Translations under genes and position numbers: made by a program
Assembly: GCA_022457155.1 (NCBI GenBank)
Contig: JAJGOT010000121.1
Span: 1,159,001-1,223,000 of the forward strand
DNA from: Cladopsammia gracilis
Taxonomy: Eukaryota > Cnidaria > Anthozoa > Scleractinia > Dendrophylliidae
Direction of reading: 5' to 3'
DNA length: 64,000 nt
The notes under the pieces: generated by a model
What the model was told of the DNA's origin: nothing
Seen by the model: only the letters and a program-made list of their open reading frames with translations
Databases searched by the model: none
In this document: one piece after another, positions 13,359 through 23,955 of the stretch
Numbering within the stretch: position 1 is the stretch's first letter
Layout: each line of letters begins with the position of its first letter

Positions 13359-14019
13359 TTAAGGACGTTCGCGCTAATTGTTTATGCGCATCCTTACTGC
13401 GCACGCAATTCATGTCGCAACGCCATGCTACGTCATGCACGAGCGCGCGCAAGAGAAGAAATCTAAGCACATAAAGGGCTGATAGCCGTTGCGTTAACTT
13501 TGCTTAGATTTAACTCGCTTGGATAGTCGGTGATCCCCAATTTTTTTTCATAGATAATTTTCTTTGCCAATTCTCGACAGATTGTGAAAAAATGAACAAA
13601 AAATCAATGTAAGAAGTTTAAATTTTTTCTATTTTTCTACCCGCGCGCCATCGAATCCTGCCAACTTGCGACTGTCAGAGTTTGCAAATGCAGTCGTTTA
13701 AAGATGAAATTTACTTCAAGGAACGTCACCAGTTGAATGAATTTGCTAAACAGACCTACTCGCATAAAATGTGGGAAAGAAAGTTGTATTTTAGAGATTA
13801 ATTTGTAATATTTTTAGACCAGCAGACATTTGGGTCACATCCCGAAAGGAAGACCAATTTTTCAAAATTAGGGTCGCCTTTCAGATAGTTTATCTCAGAA
13901 ACGAAGTCGGTGACCCCCTCATTTTTTTGCATTTCTGACACGAGTAACTCATAACCTAGCTGTAGCAAAAGTTTTATAAAAAAATCAATGTTAGAAGATT
14001 TTCGCGCGAACGTCCTTAA
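13359..14019. mobile_element. Non-autonomous TIR element with TTAA target (piggyBac-like)
   Basis: A perfect 16-bp inverted repeat bounds 661 bp: TTAAGGACGTTCGCGC at 13359-13374 and its reverse complement at 14004-14019. The outer TTAA on both sides is the target site typical of piggyBac-type transposition. There is no transposase frame inside. It inserted next to the 5' end of the dead BEL/Pao element. Confidence 0.65.
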
Positions 14020-14889
14020 ATTAAATACCTGTTTTCCCGTCGTGGTCGTCAAAATTTTCGGTAGCGGTAAAAAACACATTTAATGTAAGGTCCTCGGCAA
14101 CTTTAAAATGGCTTGGAAACTCGCAAAGAATACTAAATTCGGTATAAAAACGGGTAAATTCCAGTAAAGCGGCGACTACAAAACAACAACCCTTCTCTCC
14201 AAAGACTTACGCGAGTGCCTTAAAAGCTTACGTAATTTTAATGTTCTGATTGGTTAAAAGTTCGCGCGTAAATCACGCATTTAGCGGAACGACCAAAGTT
14301 CAATGTTGAAATCGCTAAACAAAGTTCACGCTCACTTTGAAGTTCAGGTCCTTCTCAACGGTGTTATAAAGTTCGAATCTTGGATCTCAATCCTCTTCAG
14401 GCATGATTTTTTGTCTTGTGTTTTTGTGAAAGGCAAGCACCGCCAAGTAGCATGGACCCACAAGCTCAAGCACCATCTGTCGTCAAAGCGTTAGCCATCA
14501 TCATGAATCGCAAACGTGTGTTGATCATCATGTTTACATACGCGTTCTATACCAGTCTGCAGTTGCTTGCACACAAATGTGAGTTCGCCAACCTTGACCC
14601 ACCGCATAGTCTCGATTCCAGACTGGAGGACGGGTATACGCCTTGGCCGGGTTGGCAGATTCCCCTCAGCGCCGGGCCATGGTCACACTAGCGTTTTGTT
14701 GCGTTCTGTACGGCTGGGCTGAACAGGCTTGGTCTCAGCTGAATCCAGCACATCGTTCCTCACAGCTGGGCTGAACGGGCTCGGTCTCAACTGAATCAAC
14801 ACCTAGTTCCTTATTCACTGTCTCTGTAACAAAGATGTACAGTGTATGTTGTAGAATCCAATTCCTGCCTCTCTCCTCATCTTCGAGGT

Positions 14890-15010
14890 TGGGTGGATGC
14901 CTTCGCGTATCGGACAAGCGTACACGAGACAACTGGGTACACCCAATTTAAGCTAATGTTTGGTCGCGAGGTACGACTTCCTGTAGAGCTTATGTTTGGA
15001 AGCCGCCCAA
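14890..15010 (+). pseudogene. Ty3/gypsy integrase C-terminal fragment
   Basis: The plus-strand translation includes FAYRTSVHETTGYTQFKLMF followed by GREVRLPVELMFG. This is the conserved stretch just after the DDE core of Ty3/gypsy integrases. Only about 40 residues remain, with no start and no flanking domains. Confidence 0.75.
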
Positions 15011-15057
15011 TGCGCCTCAGAGTGTTCCTGGATACTCACAGAGACTGAAAAAAAGAT

Positions 15058-15165
15058 AATGCTACATTTTGTGTTTAAGGCGTTGTTACATTTTGCGTCA
15101 AAAGTTGTTACATTTCGGGTTAATGTTACATTTTGCGCCAGTTGTGTTGCAATTTGCGGCGTAAC
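15058..15165 (+). repeat. Short interspersed repeats of a TTACATTTTGCG motif
   Basis: Four to five variants of TTACATTTTGCG (some as CTACATTTTGTG or TTACATTTCGGG) follow each other at 15-35 base spacing. They lie between the integrase fragment and the antisense gag-pro relic. Function unknown. Confidence 0.5.
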
Positions 15166-15239
15166 GCCCGTTATGTCAACAGCTTCGGAACAATGTAGGC
15201 ATGCACTGTGCATTGTTTCTTCGTTAGACTTTAAACAAT

Positions 15240-15905
15240 GGTGTCTTCCAGGGCTACTTGACACACGCTTGGAGGCTGTGTCTGGTACCGCAACGTTGTT
15301 GTTCCACCGCCGCGCAATGAAACATTTCATCCGCCAAGTCGACAATGCATTCATTCTTCTTAAAAAAATCGGCAACAAGCAGACAATCTTGAGTCACGTC
15401 GTCTGTGATCAACACATTGTGCTCTCCGTTCCAGGCCGAAGAAACAAATAGGTAGCTTCGCTGTCCCCAATATTCGAAGAGACTGACCATAAGTCGCAAT
15501 AACTCGTTCTTTCAGTGGCTTAAGGTCATACGTTTGGCGATTGCCACTCCTCAACTACAGTCAGCTGTACAACAAGGTCACCGCTGACCCTGTGTCAATC
15601 AGCCGTGCTCCACACATTCCTGTTGCAAAGACGGCGATTTTATAACAGCACTAAGGACGTCATGTCTTTAATCTCTCTTTTGGGGCCTTGGTAGGCAGGC
15701 AAATCTACTGTTGGCTCGGCAACGGTGCTCGGCCCTCGGCTCTAGCCGGTTCCCGTTTCCCGGCAACGGTATTGTTTCCTGATAGCGATTTGGGCAGTCA
15801 GCTCTCCTATAGCCCTCTTTCCCACAATACCAGCAAGTCATGGAGGGTCGTCGCCGATTTCCACTACGATTATTCGTTGCTCTGTTGGGTCGCTTTCTCA
15901 AGGTA
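15240..15905 (-). pseudogene. Ty3/gypsy-like gag-protease relic
   Basis: On the minus strand there is a CCHC-like zinc knuckle (CWYCGKEGYRRADC near 15835; the histidine is replaced by tyrosine), then a retropepsin active-site stretch (LIDTGSAVTLL near 15600), then the C-terminal part of the protease (TQDCLLVADFF near 15390). These are nucleocapsid and aspartic-protease parts of a Ty3/gypsy-like gag-pol. Stop codons and frame changes separate them. The opposite-strand integrase fragment at 14890 shows that the original element was rearranged, or that two elements are involved. Confidence 0.75.
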
Positions 15906-16252
15906 ATGACAATTGATCCAAGAGAGCCCGCAGCATTTCTGTGTTCGCACGCACTGCTTCATAGACCTTTTTCACATTGGTTGTATCCATCAACGGCTGC
16001 TACTTCTTTATCGCTCGCAAAACTGATGGTTCAGAGGTTGAACCAAATTATCTTTGTTTCTGTCAAGCATTCTTTTCCTCGTCAACTTTACTTTCTCTAG
16101 GCGTTGTACCAACTGTAACGTAGCCTGAACAACATGTGCTTTAATTTTGGGGTGCGCGAGCGCGAAACGCGAGGCACACGCGAAGAAGGAATGAAAAATA
16201 TTAACGCCTGTAGACACGCCATTGTTCTGGCTCTTCTGTCTTTTGAAGTAAA

Positions 16253-16396
16253 GTCATGGAGAGGCAGACCCTTTGATCCTGCCGTATGATTACGCATCCA
16301 TAATTTATTACCCAAGAAACGCGTTCGCTGCCAAGGGCTATCCAACCATCGTACCTAGCAAAATAGACGTAAGAAAGATCAATAAGTTTTACAATA
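16253..16396 (+). pseudogene. Decayed duplicate of the astacin Met-turn exon
   Basis: The sequence from GGAGAGGCAGACCCTTTG onward matches the real exon 600 bases downstream, with scattered substitutions. The Met-turn SIMHYP has become SIIYYP, and an in-frame block of about 39-45 nt (the part covering KDKNASIGQRIAL) is missing. The reading frame is still open. The lost Met and His of the Met-turn argue that it is a relic of exon duplication and not a usable alternative exon. No clear acceptor is seen upstream. Confidence 0.75.
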
Positions 16397-16850
16397 TGGT
16401 CTTAATTTCAATTCTTTTAATATAAAATATAAATATCAGCTAATTGCGCTTTAAAATTTCCCGCGCAACGCCATTTTGAATTTTTTGACGTCATACGGTT
16501 GCCCAATTGTTGTATCCAAAAGAATATCAATTCTTAACAAAAAAGGCAATCATAGGATGTCATAAAAATTCAAAATAGTAGTGCGCGGGAAATTTACAAG
16601 CGAAAATAGTTGATATTTATATCCATTTTTTTACACTAAACTTTCTTTCCATTTGTTATTAAATTAATTGAAATTTAGACTTAATTTCCATCAATTTGAC
16701 ACCAATTTGTTATGGTAGTGGAGGTTCCCTTAAAAAAAAAACAGGTGATCTTCTAAGGTACCATAAACTAGAAGAAAAATACTAACAACAAAGATTTTAT
16801 TCCATTGAAGATATCATTGTGTTAATGCTGTGTTTCAATTTGCACTTTAG

Positions 16851-17120
16851 ACCAACGCTACAACTTTCAGAAGTACAGTCATGGAGAGGCAGACCCTTTG
16901 GACCTGCCGTATGACTATGCCTCCATAATGCATTACCCAAGATACGCATTCACTGCCAAGGGATATCCAACAATCGTACCTAAAGACAAGAACGCATCTA
17001 TCGGCCAAAGGATTGCTCTAAGCAAAATAGACATAAGAAAGATAAATAAGTTTTACAAGTGTTCTTCTTATACTACAGTTAGTGCCACAACACAACCAAG
17101 ACCACCTACTACGACAACAA
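16851..17120 (+). CDS. Astacin-type metalloprotease, Met-turn exon and linker
   Basis: The exon starts after TTTGCACTTTAG (AG at 16849-16850) and ends at the donor GTTAGT at 17121. Its first two bases complete an Asp codon from the exon at 5285-5460. The protein reads NFQKY, then PYDYASIMHYPRYAF (Met-turn SxMHY with the fifth zinc-region tyrosine), PTIVPK, IGQR and KIDIRKINKFYKC, the normal end of an astacin catalytic domain including its last cysteine. A Thr/Pro-rich linker follows (TTQPRPPTTTT), typical of the spacer before ShKT domains in cnidarian and nematode astacins. If the exon is read through without splicing, a stop follows immediately, which supports the donor chosen. Confidence 0.9.
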
Positions 17121-17338
17121 GTTAGTGTCATCTTTACCCTTTTTAACTCGTGAATAAGCGAAGCGCTGGCGTGACACAAATGCACATTGTTTGAAATAAG
17201 AGAGAGAACTGGAGGATGCTCTGTTTTAGATCTGTTTACTCATCATTTCTTTGACTTCAAACTCAGTATGGAAAATTAAAACCGATCTGTGGACTTCGAA
17301 TGGATTTTTCATGACTTACTATATCACTATATTTGCAG

Positions 17339-17353
17339 GAACGTGGAGTTTCG
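17339..17353 (+). CDS. Candidate 15-nt microexon of the astacin gene
   Basis: The sequence ATATTTGCAG precedes and GTAAGC follows a 15-nt segment (GAACGTGGAGTTTCG), so both splice sites are strong. Its length is a multiple of three and its phase (1 in, 1 out) matches the exons on both sides. Inclusion would add about five residues (R-T-W-S-F) between the Thr/Pro linker and the ShKT domain without breaking the frame. This is inference from splice-site strength and phase only; no coding homology can be judged at this length. Confidence 0.4.
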
Positions 17354-18371
17354 GTAAGCAGATAAAAAATCGCCTGTGCAGTTGAAAGAATGGTTTTGCT
17401 ACTAGATCCAAACTTCGAAAAGATTAAACCAATGACAATTTAATAATTCATGATGTGCTAATTTCCAATCCATTCTCCCTGAACACCGTGAACAAAATCA
17501 ACTCGTCGCCGCCGTTTGAGTTGTACGATAATTTTAACCATTTAATTTACCAGTCCACTGATTAATTACGATAAGCAGGGACTCGCCGCTTTCATACAAG
17601 TCATTTGACTATTATCGCTTACTCAATGATGGTTACCTGAAATCTTTCCTAACTGCTCAGTTGAATCAACTTTTGCCTAAATGAAAATAGTGGCATAAAC
17701 CGAAATAGTCGCCAGACTGTCAAAATTGCCAATGGCGGAAACATAAACATCGTGCTCTAAGCAGCTGTAAGGCGAAGCGAATGGATGCTAAATTAACAGC
17801 CTTGACTGAGACAAACTTCAAAACTCTACAAGTTGAATAGCATTCTTTTTAAGTTTCAAATCTCTCTGCTAAGCTTGGATCTACAAAATTAATGATTTCC
17901 CGTGGTGTTCTTTTGTAGAATAGACCATTTTACAGTTGTCTTCTTAGTGTCCTGGCCTTTGAGTGGAAGCGAGGTTGAAGTTGACCTTGTTATGATACAG
18001 ACCTTGGAGCTTTTCAGATGTAAATTTACCTAGTTAGCATGAGAACAGCATTATTAACATATGAAAGGCAGAAAGGTTTGTATCAAAGCAAGGTCACCTC
18101 CAGCCTCAATTCCACTCAAAGGCAAGGTCACCAAGCACACAACTGTAAAATGGACTATTTGACCTCTGAAGGTTGGTGTGGTGTTTGACCTCTTAATCTT
18201 GTCGGTTGCACGCGGTATTTGAAAGGATTACTCAGTCAACACTAACATCCTCCAAAACAAACTAAATGTACGATACCCTTTTAAAACCATCATCGAATAA
18301 CCGATAATCGTCAAATGACTTGTAAGCGGCGAGTCCCTGCTTGTCGTAAGCAGTGGAGTGATAAATTATCA

Positions 18372-19110
18372 GTAATATATATAGATAGGCAGAGCCTAAC
18401 AGCGTAGCACTATGAACAAGCTTAACTAAGGTGAAACTTAACTAAGGTGAAAGGTCGGAAGCACAAGAATTAAGATTGATGACCGGGCTATTTTTCAATT
18501 TTAGCAATTCTCAAAAAACAGTATTACCCGACCGTCTGCACAGTACATTTAAACCGTAGAAAATTTCACAAAAACAACTTTTCTCCGTCTAGAATTACAG
18601 GTACGCTTTTCAATCTATGTAATGAATGAACAAGCACATAAAAATGGACAACACAATCTTTTTTCGAAAAATATTATTCAAATCTTCATTAGTTTATGTT
18701 AAAAAGTAAAACAAGTACGATGTATAGCGCATCAAGGCAGAGCTTTCAGATAACAACACGACTTAATTTGAGCACGTTTCATAAACATGTCTCCAAAACA
18801 CAAAGGAAAAGTCAATCAAAAATTGATATCAACATAAATTCCCATCGAAAAATGTGATTTATTTTACCTTTTAGTCACTGGACTGCTTGGAAATTCATTA
18901 AAAATCCACTTCTTCGGTTCTGAAATCCGTAATAAAAACAAGGCATCTCCCCGCATTGATAAAAAACATATGAGGGTTCCTCGAAGCAAGATTTTATCAC
19001 CGAAAGCTCTTCTTTTTTCACTAAAGCGGCTTCTGAGTATTCCTTAATTAGTATCCCTGTCTTGGGTAGCAAACCGCGAAAAAATGCAGGGAAGTAACGT
19101 CTTTACTGCT
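18372..19110 (-). repeat. Dispersed repeat family (family A), intron copy
   Basis: The segment starts TAATATATATAGATAGGC and runs to beyond GTAGCAAACCGCGAAAAAA. The same modules (AGCTTAACTAAGGTGAAACT, ACCGTCTGCACAGTACATTT, AAGCGGCTTCTGAGTAT) occur at 23570-23955, 24986-25440, 25448-26700, 26740-27388 and 35400-35760 in both orientations. Open frames in it are shadows. It behaves as an old multi-copy element, possibly foldback-type, of unknown class. Confidence 0.65.
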
Positions 19111-20020
19111 CCGCTAAACACTGCGAAAGATCCAACTTTTTTAAAACTTTAAAAAGTGTTTACAGAGCTGACGGCGGACAGAAATGCTCATTGAGAACTG
19201 ACTGACTGCTCTGTGAAACAACAAAAACCTCAGACCAGTCACAGGGAACCCACACGCTTATTTATAAACTGAACAGTACGCTTATTTATAAACTGCATGT
19301 AGAATTCAAATTGTAGATGTTCACTTGCCTGTTGTTTTCCTGAATCTGTTGCGGAGCCAAGAGGAATGGTCGTTGTTGTTAGATGGATTTTGCGATAGGA
19401 AACGATTTTTTATCGCGTATTTTGACCGTTACAAGACTACACAATGCCTTTGTGTGTTTATCGCGTCTCACCGCTGTTTCTCAAATGTCACAACAAATTT
19501 AACGCATTACATCATCCAGTTCTCTCATTTCACACAATCGGCATACTTATGTCACACTAAAACATGTTTTTTTTTTAATTCATCGTTTTCGAAATAATTG
19601 CTTTGTTTGACATTTTATAAGTCACCATCCACGCCACGAAGTATTAAAGAGCGTTCCAAAATTTTTTTCTTTTAAAAAAAGAGAGTTCCAAAAAAACAGA
19701 GTTCCAAAAATTAAAAAAAAAAATGTTAAAGAGCGTTCCATATTCACGAGTTGGCTCACAGGAGCCTTTGATTTTCATTTTGGCTGAGATCTTCATGTGA
19801 CCCTTAGTATACACAGTTCATAGGTTGGTTATGGGCTTGTTGGCTATTTGGGGGGAGGGGAGCGGAGGGGAGGGGGGTGAGGTTAAAATTATACGGAAGC
19901 TGCCTCTTAAAAGTGCCAAGCAAGGGAAAAAATTGCTTTGAAGCTAGAAAATTAGTTGTTGTCTTTTGCTTGTAACACAGTTTATTGATAATTTTCTTCT
20001 TTTTGTTGTTTTGTTTTTAG

Positions 20021-20160
20021 CTGCTCCCGTCATGCGTCACTGCCGGAACAGAAACATGTATTGTCGTCTGTGGGCGTACGGTGGTTACTGCCGGCACAGA
20101 AATATAAGTTACAAACATTACATGGCAATAAACTGCAGGAAAAGCTGTAAATTATGTTAA
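20021..20160 (+). CDS. ShKT-domain terminal exon of the astacin gene
   Basis: The acceptor is a clear pyrimidine tract ending TTTTTAG at 20020. The first two bases complete a codon from the previous exon; the frame then runs 45 codons to TAA at 20158-20160. The six cysteines fall in the ShKT pattern, ending CRKSCKLC just before the stop. ShKT domains are small disulfide-rich modules found in potassium-channel-blocking peptides and as C-terminal partners of astacin proteases in cnidarians and nematodes. The usual central W and G-x-C (here LWAYGGYC) are present. With the exons at 5285 and 16851 this gives an astacin-linker-ShKT secreted protease. Whether it acts in venom, digestion or development cannot be decided from sequence. 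Confidence 0.85.
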
Positions 20161-20293
20161 TGTTTCAAAATCAGTCGAAAGAGAGACTACCCATGACCGA
20201 TTGTAATCCAATCAATTATATATAACATATCTATAGAGTTAAACTAGCCAATGATCCGTGTTTAGAAAGTATTGTCAAGTCCTTATCGCTCAG

Positions 20294-20338
20294 AATAAAT
20301 CGAGACCGATTACCGCGAAAAAAAGCAACTTCAATAAA
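20294..20338 (+). terminator. Polyadenylation signals of the astacin gene
   Basis: Two AATAAA hexamers (20294-20299 and 20333-20338) lie 130-180 bases after the stop codon. They are the likely 3' end signals of the transcript. Confidence 0.55.
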
Positions 20339-20626
20339 GCTTTTATAAAATAATATGGTTTATTTTCAAATGTGACTATAACATAGTCCATTTATATTGG
20401 CCAAAGCAGGCACAAGAAAGACAAAAGTACATACTATCTTTTTTCTTGTCACTTTGGCAGAAAAAAATGTAAACCAAAAATCCTGCAAAATCATTTTCTT
20501 TTGAAACATTTTTTGTAAACACAATGAAATGTGTCGATAAACTTTCAGGAGAATCCCTAGAAGAACATTCCAGTTGGGATCGTGATCTAAGTTGGCGCGA
20601 AATTATTGCTATTATTATTGTTATTA

Positions 20627-21101
20627 CAGTGGAACCCCGCCTAACGGTCACCTCATTAATAATACGGTCACCTCGTTATTACGGTCACTTTTTCTTGTCC
20701 CGGCGAAACGCCCATACCCTTTCTTATAATAAAACCCCGTTAATGCGACCACCCCGTTAATACGGCCAACGGCCACATTCTGAAATCCCAACCTATATAA
20801 TCCTTTATAATTTTACCCCGTTAATACGGCCACTCGAACCAAACACGCATTAATTATTGACCAAACAAAACAAATACCGTCCAGTACTTGAGAAACAATG
20901 CTGTATTTATTCACAACGCCTGTAACTTGTCATGTCATTGACCTCTGTCGTTAACGTAATCAAACAGCAATTTACTTTCCTGCATGAAAAAGAAACATAC
21001 ACCAGTCATGAAATTTGACCCTACCCCGTTAATGCGGCCACCCCGTTGATACGGCCAAATATTCATGGCCCGTTGGTGACCATATTAACAGGGTTTCACT
21101 G
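20627..21101. mobile_element. pogo/Tigger-like MITE with TA target site
   Basis: The element begins CAGTGGAACCCCG and ends CAGGGTTTCACTG, flanked on both sides by TA. The interior is made of variants of CCCCGTTAATACGGCCAC, and there is no coding frame. CAGTG termini with a TA duplication are typical of pogo/Tigger-type elements in the Tc1/mariner superfamily. The left flank (ATTATTATTGTTAT) and right flank (TTGTTATTATTAAT) show it landed in an AT-rich repeat. Confidence 0.75.
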
Positions 21102-21111
21102 TATTGTTATT

Positions 21112-21905
21112 ATTAATAAGACCTGCAGAGCGGTGTTTTACCACTTAAACAATATAAGACGCATTAGGAAGTATTTATCGAAAGAATCGGCTCAAACATT
21201 AGTCCACGCGTTCATTATGGGGTGCCTCGACTATCGTAATAGTCTCCTTTACGGTTTGCCCTCAGTTCACCGCAGCAAATTGCAACGCCTGCAGAACTCA
21301 GCAGCCAGGCTTATCTGTAATGTTTCTAGATATAGTCACATAACGCCTGTATTGTGTTCTTTACACTGGCTACCTGTCGTATTCATTTTAAAATAATTAT
21401 TCTTACTTTTAAGGCATTATATGGCCTTGCGCCAGAATATATTGTTAATTTGTTCAGTTTTAGGATAGGTCCACTTACCAGCTTAGATCGAACAGTGAAT
21501 TGCTACTAAATACACCTAGCGTCAGACTAAGAAAGACTTAAGGAGACCGGGCATTTTCATCTGCAGCACCTACGTTATGGAACAAACTACCGCTGGATGT
21601 TCGAAAAGAGGACAATTTTTAAAAAATTAAAGCTAAGTTAAAGACTCACTTGTTTAAGGTGGCTTTTAAAGTTTGATGCGTTGCATATATATTTTATCTG
21701 TAATTCAGTATTTTATAACATCTTTTACAATAAGTACATTTTACAGTAGATTTTAATAGTTTTTAGTTTTCAATTAGTTTTAATAGTTAGAAATTTAGCA
21801 TGTTATAGTAGTTTTTAATGATTATTAACTTTTAAGTTTTTAACTGTAAGAGCGCATTTGCTCATATTGACATGGAAATTGTGCTATATAAATAATAAAC
21901 ATTTA
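21112..21905 (+). pseudogene. 3' end of a CR1/L2-like non-LTR retrotransposon
   Basis: The first frame (21112-21396) reads like the C-terminal thumb of a LINE reverse transcriptase (HAFIMGCLDYRNSLLYGLP, KLQRLQNSAARLI, LHWLPV). After frame shifts the next conserved block follows (ALYGLAPEYI, then GRAFSSAAPTLWNKLPLDVR in part), ending near 21677. The 3' tail ends in ATATAAATAATAAACATTT-like repeats. It is 5'-truncated and inactive. Confidence 0.8.
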
Positions 21906-23352
21906 TTTATTATTGTGAACTCGTGAAAAATTGAAAATCCATTTAGAGGTAAGGTCTTTTTAATTTGTAGTCAACCACCCGAAAGGATGAATAGTTAAAA
22001 AGATTTTCCAACGAATTTCCACTTATCGGTGTCGAAAGCCTTTTGAAAATCAACAAAGGGTAAAATGCCAGGGAGTTTTTGGTTTCAGCATATCCCAAAT
22101 TATTAAGCAGCTTTACATTTGACAAATAAACCTGTCTGTACTGTACGAATTTTCGTTTTTAATAATGGCTCGATTTGTTAAGCAATTACTTTATCCAGTC
22201 CAGTATTTTATAGTTAACATTCAGTGGTCGCCAATGAGTTCAATGCGGACAAATCGTCCTTTGAAATAAGGGTTATATACTCCCCACCTTTGCGATATTG
22301 ACAGTTGAATATTGTATGAGTTAATAACGATGGTTAACACCACATTAATCATAGAAGGTCATCTTCCCCAGGGGACTGGGTAACTGGGCGAAGAGCTTTG
22401 CTCTCCAGTCCGGTTGGTCTGCGCGCAGGTTACAGTTCGGTTTATTAATCATGTTTTTTCCTGACGAGAGCTCTCAAGGTCAGCCATATCTGGTAAATAT
22501 ATTGTCGAATTTTTGGTAGCTATTATATTTTGAAGGGGGAGGTTGAACAATGCTCCAAAAAATTGGTCGGATAGCTTTTGTAAAAGATAAAATATCGTGG
22601 ATAGCCTCACATTAACTAAAAAATAGGTTTTCCAAACTAGTAAAAGAGAATTCGTGAACACGTTTTAGTTGTCAAAGTCCCCCTACTGGTCAGTTCGAGA
22701 CAAAAATAGCATTGCCTTTTGTTATATGATCTGAGGAATCTTATCAAGAAGCACTGCTTGCAGTTGCACTGCTTGCAGTTGTTTTCGTTATTTTTCGATT
22801 AAAATCGATAACCATAAAAAATTGTTTCTATGGTCGACTTTATATCTTACTTTCGCATTTTTCTATTTTAAAATAATAGAAAATCACTTATACAAGTTGT
22901 TTTGTTCGCAAAGTTCATAGCGGAGCTCTCGCGGGCCGAAGGCCCTCTACGGATGAGCCCTATACTCCTAGAACCTATGCCCTTCATTTTTAACCCGTGA
23001 AACGCGCATGCGTAATGAACGGGTTATCGGTAACGGAGATAGATATGCAAATGAGCAACCGCTCACTCACTTACTCGCTCACTCATTGGCTCCCTCACTC
23101 CTCCCATCAGATGTAAACTTAGTGACGTAATGCTTTGTTACGAATGCGTTTCGTAACAAGAACAGCGTGAATCCAGCGATAACAATAACTAATTTGTTGT
23201 AAACAAATACAAACAACAATAAGCTTAAAGATGTTTAGGATTTGGAGTCGTTAATGTAACATTAAAATCGATTTAAAAGGATTTTCAACCGAGACGCGTT
23301 TTGATGCGTATTTAGCTTGAAGTAATTAAATTTATCCTTTTCTAAGTCATTG
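21906..23352. other. No gene seen; repeat fragments
   Basis: I see no supported coding sequence here. A short piece at about 22920-22990 matches the end module of repeat family A (also near 26640 and 35700), and a CACTCA/CTCACT-rich low-complexity run lies at 23060-23100. Confidence 0.5.
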
Positions 23353-23404
23353 ATCACGGTGACCGAGTGGTTTAAAGCGCCGAGGTTCAAGTCTCGCTCG
23401 TGAT
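23353..23404 (+). other. tRNA-like element lacking an anticodon arm
   Basis: A perfect 6-bp acceptor-like stem (ATCACG at 23353-23358 with CGTGAT at 23399-23404) encloses an A-box-like GTGACCGAGTGG and a B-box-like GAGGTTCAAGTCTC. The latter folds into a CGAG/CTCG stem like a T-arm. At 52 nt there is no room for an anticodon arm. It could be a truncated tRNA(Ser/Leu)-derived SINE head or a pseudogene. Confidence 0.45.
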
Positions 23405-23955
23405 GTACTGTATTTTTCTTTTTGCGTTTGTCAAAAATCCTTACGTTTAATTTTAAAAAAAAAAAGTATATTGAACCGTGTCAGTGTGAAAACATAAGCT
23501 TACCGCAATATTGCGTTACGCGTTAGCATTTTTTATTCACGGGTTGGCTCTTACACTTTGACTTTGAGTCATGGTCATGGCTAGCAGAATGTTTCGCGGG
23601 CCCGTCGGTCGATGTGCCGTACGCGTTTGGCAGGGCTAGCTCGAGGGCGGGTATGACGTCGCAAAACATGCGCGTATGACGCCACGCAACATCTGGATCT
23701 TAGCAATTTTGAAACCAAAGCGAGGCTTTGTTTTTCGCGCGGCTACATGGCCGAATGTCACGTCAGCTCAGTAAACACTTGGATGTTTTGCTGTGTTTAG
23801 CGGATTTCCCTGTATTTTTTCGCGGTTTGCTACTCAAGACAGGGATACTAATTAAGGGATACTCAGAAGCCGCTTTAGTGGAAAAAGAAGAGCTTTGAGG
23901 GATAATATCTTGCTTCGAGGAACTTCATACGTTTTAATCAATGCGGGAGCAATGC

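Larger units (their letters stand above)
5461..16850 (+). other. Astacin gene intron, 11.4 kb
   Basis: The GT at 5461 and AG at 16849-16850 bound an intron whose flanking exons join in phase into a continuous astacin domain. It is filled with transposon relics described separately: a TAA microsatellite, BEL/Pao, a TTAA MITE, Ty3/gypsy pieces and an astacin pseudo-exon. Between about 8250 and 10330 I see no recognisable coding sequence. Confidence 0.8.
17121..20020 (+). other. Astacin gene intron(s) before the ShKT exon
   Basis: Between the donor at 17121 and the acceptor at 20020 lie the candidate microexon (17339-17353), a copy of a dispersed repeat family (18372-19110) and a G-rich run (about 19850-19882). 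No other exon is recognised. The flanking exons are both phase 1 and join in frame. Confidence 0.7.

Noticed and set aside
10333..14150. LTR pair of the minus-strand BEL/Pao element
   Set aside because: Only about 80 bases are shared between 10333 and 14065, without TG...CA ends or a target duplication, so LTRs were not annotated.
14416..14691. 91-residue frame with a hydrophobic stretch
   Set aside because: It is surrounded by Ty3/gypsy debris and has no family features.
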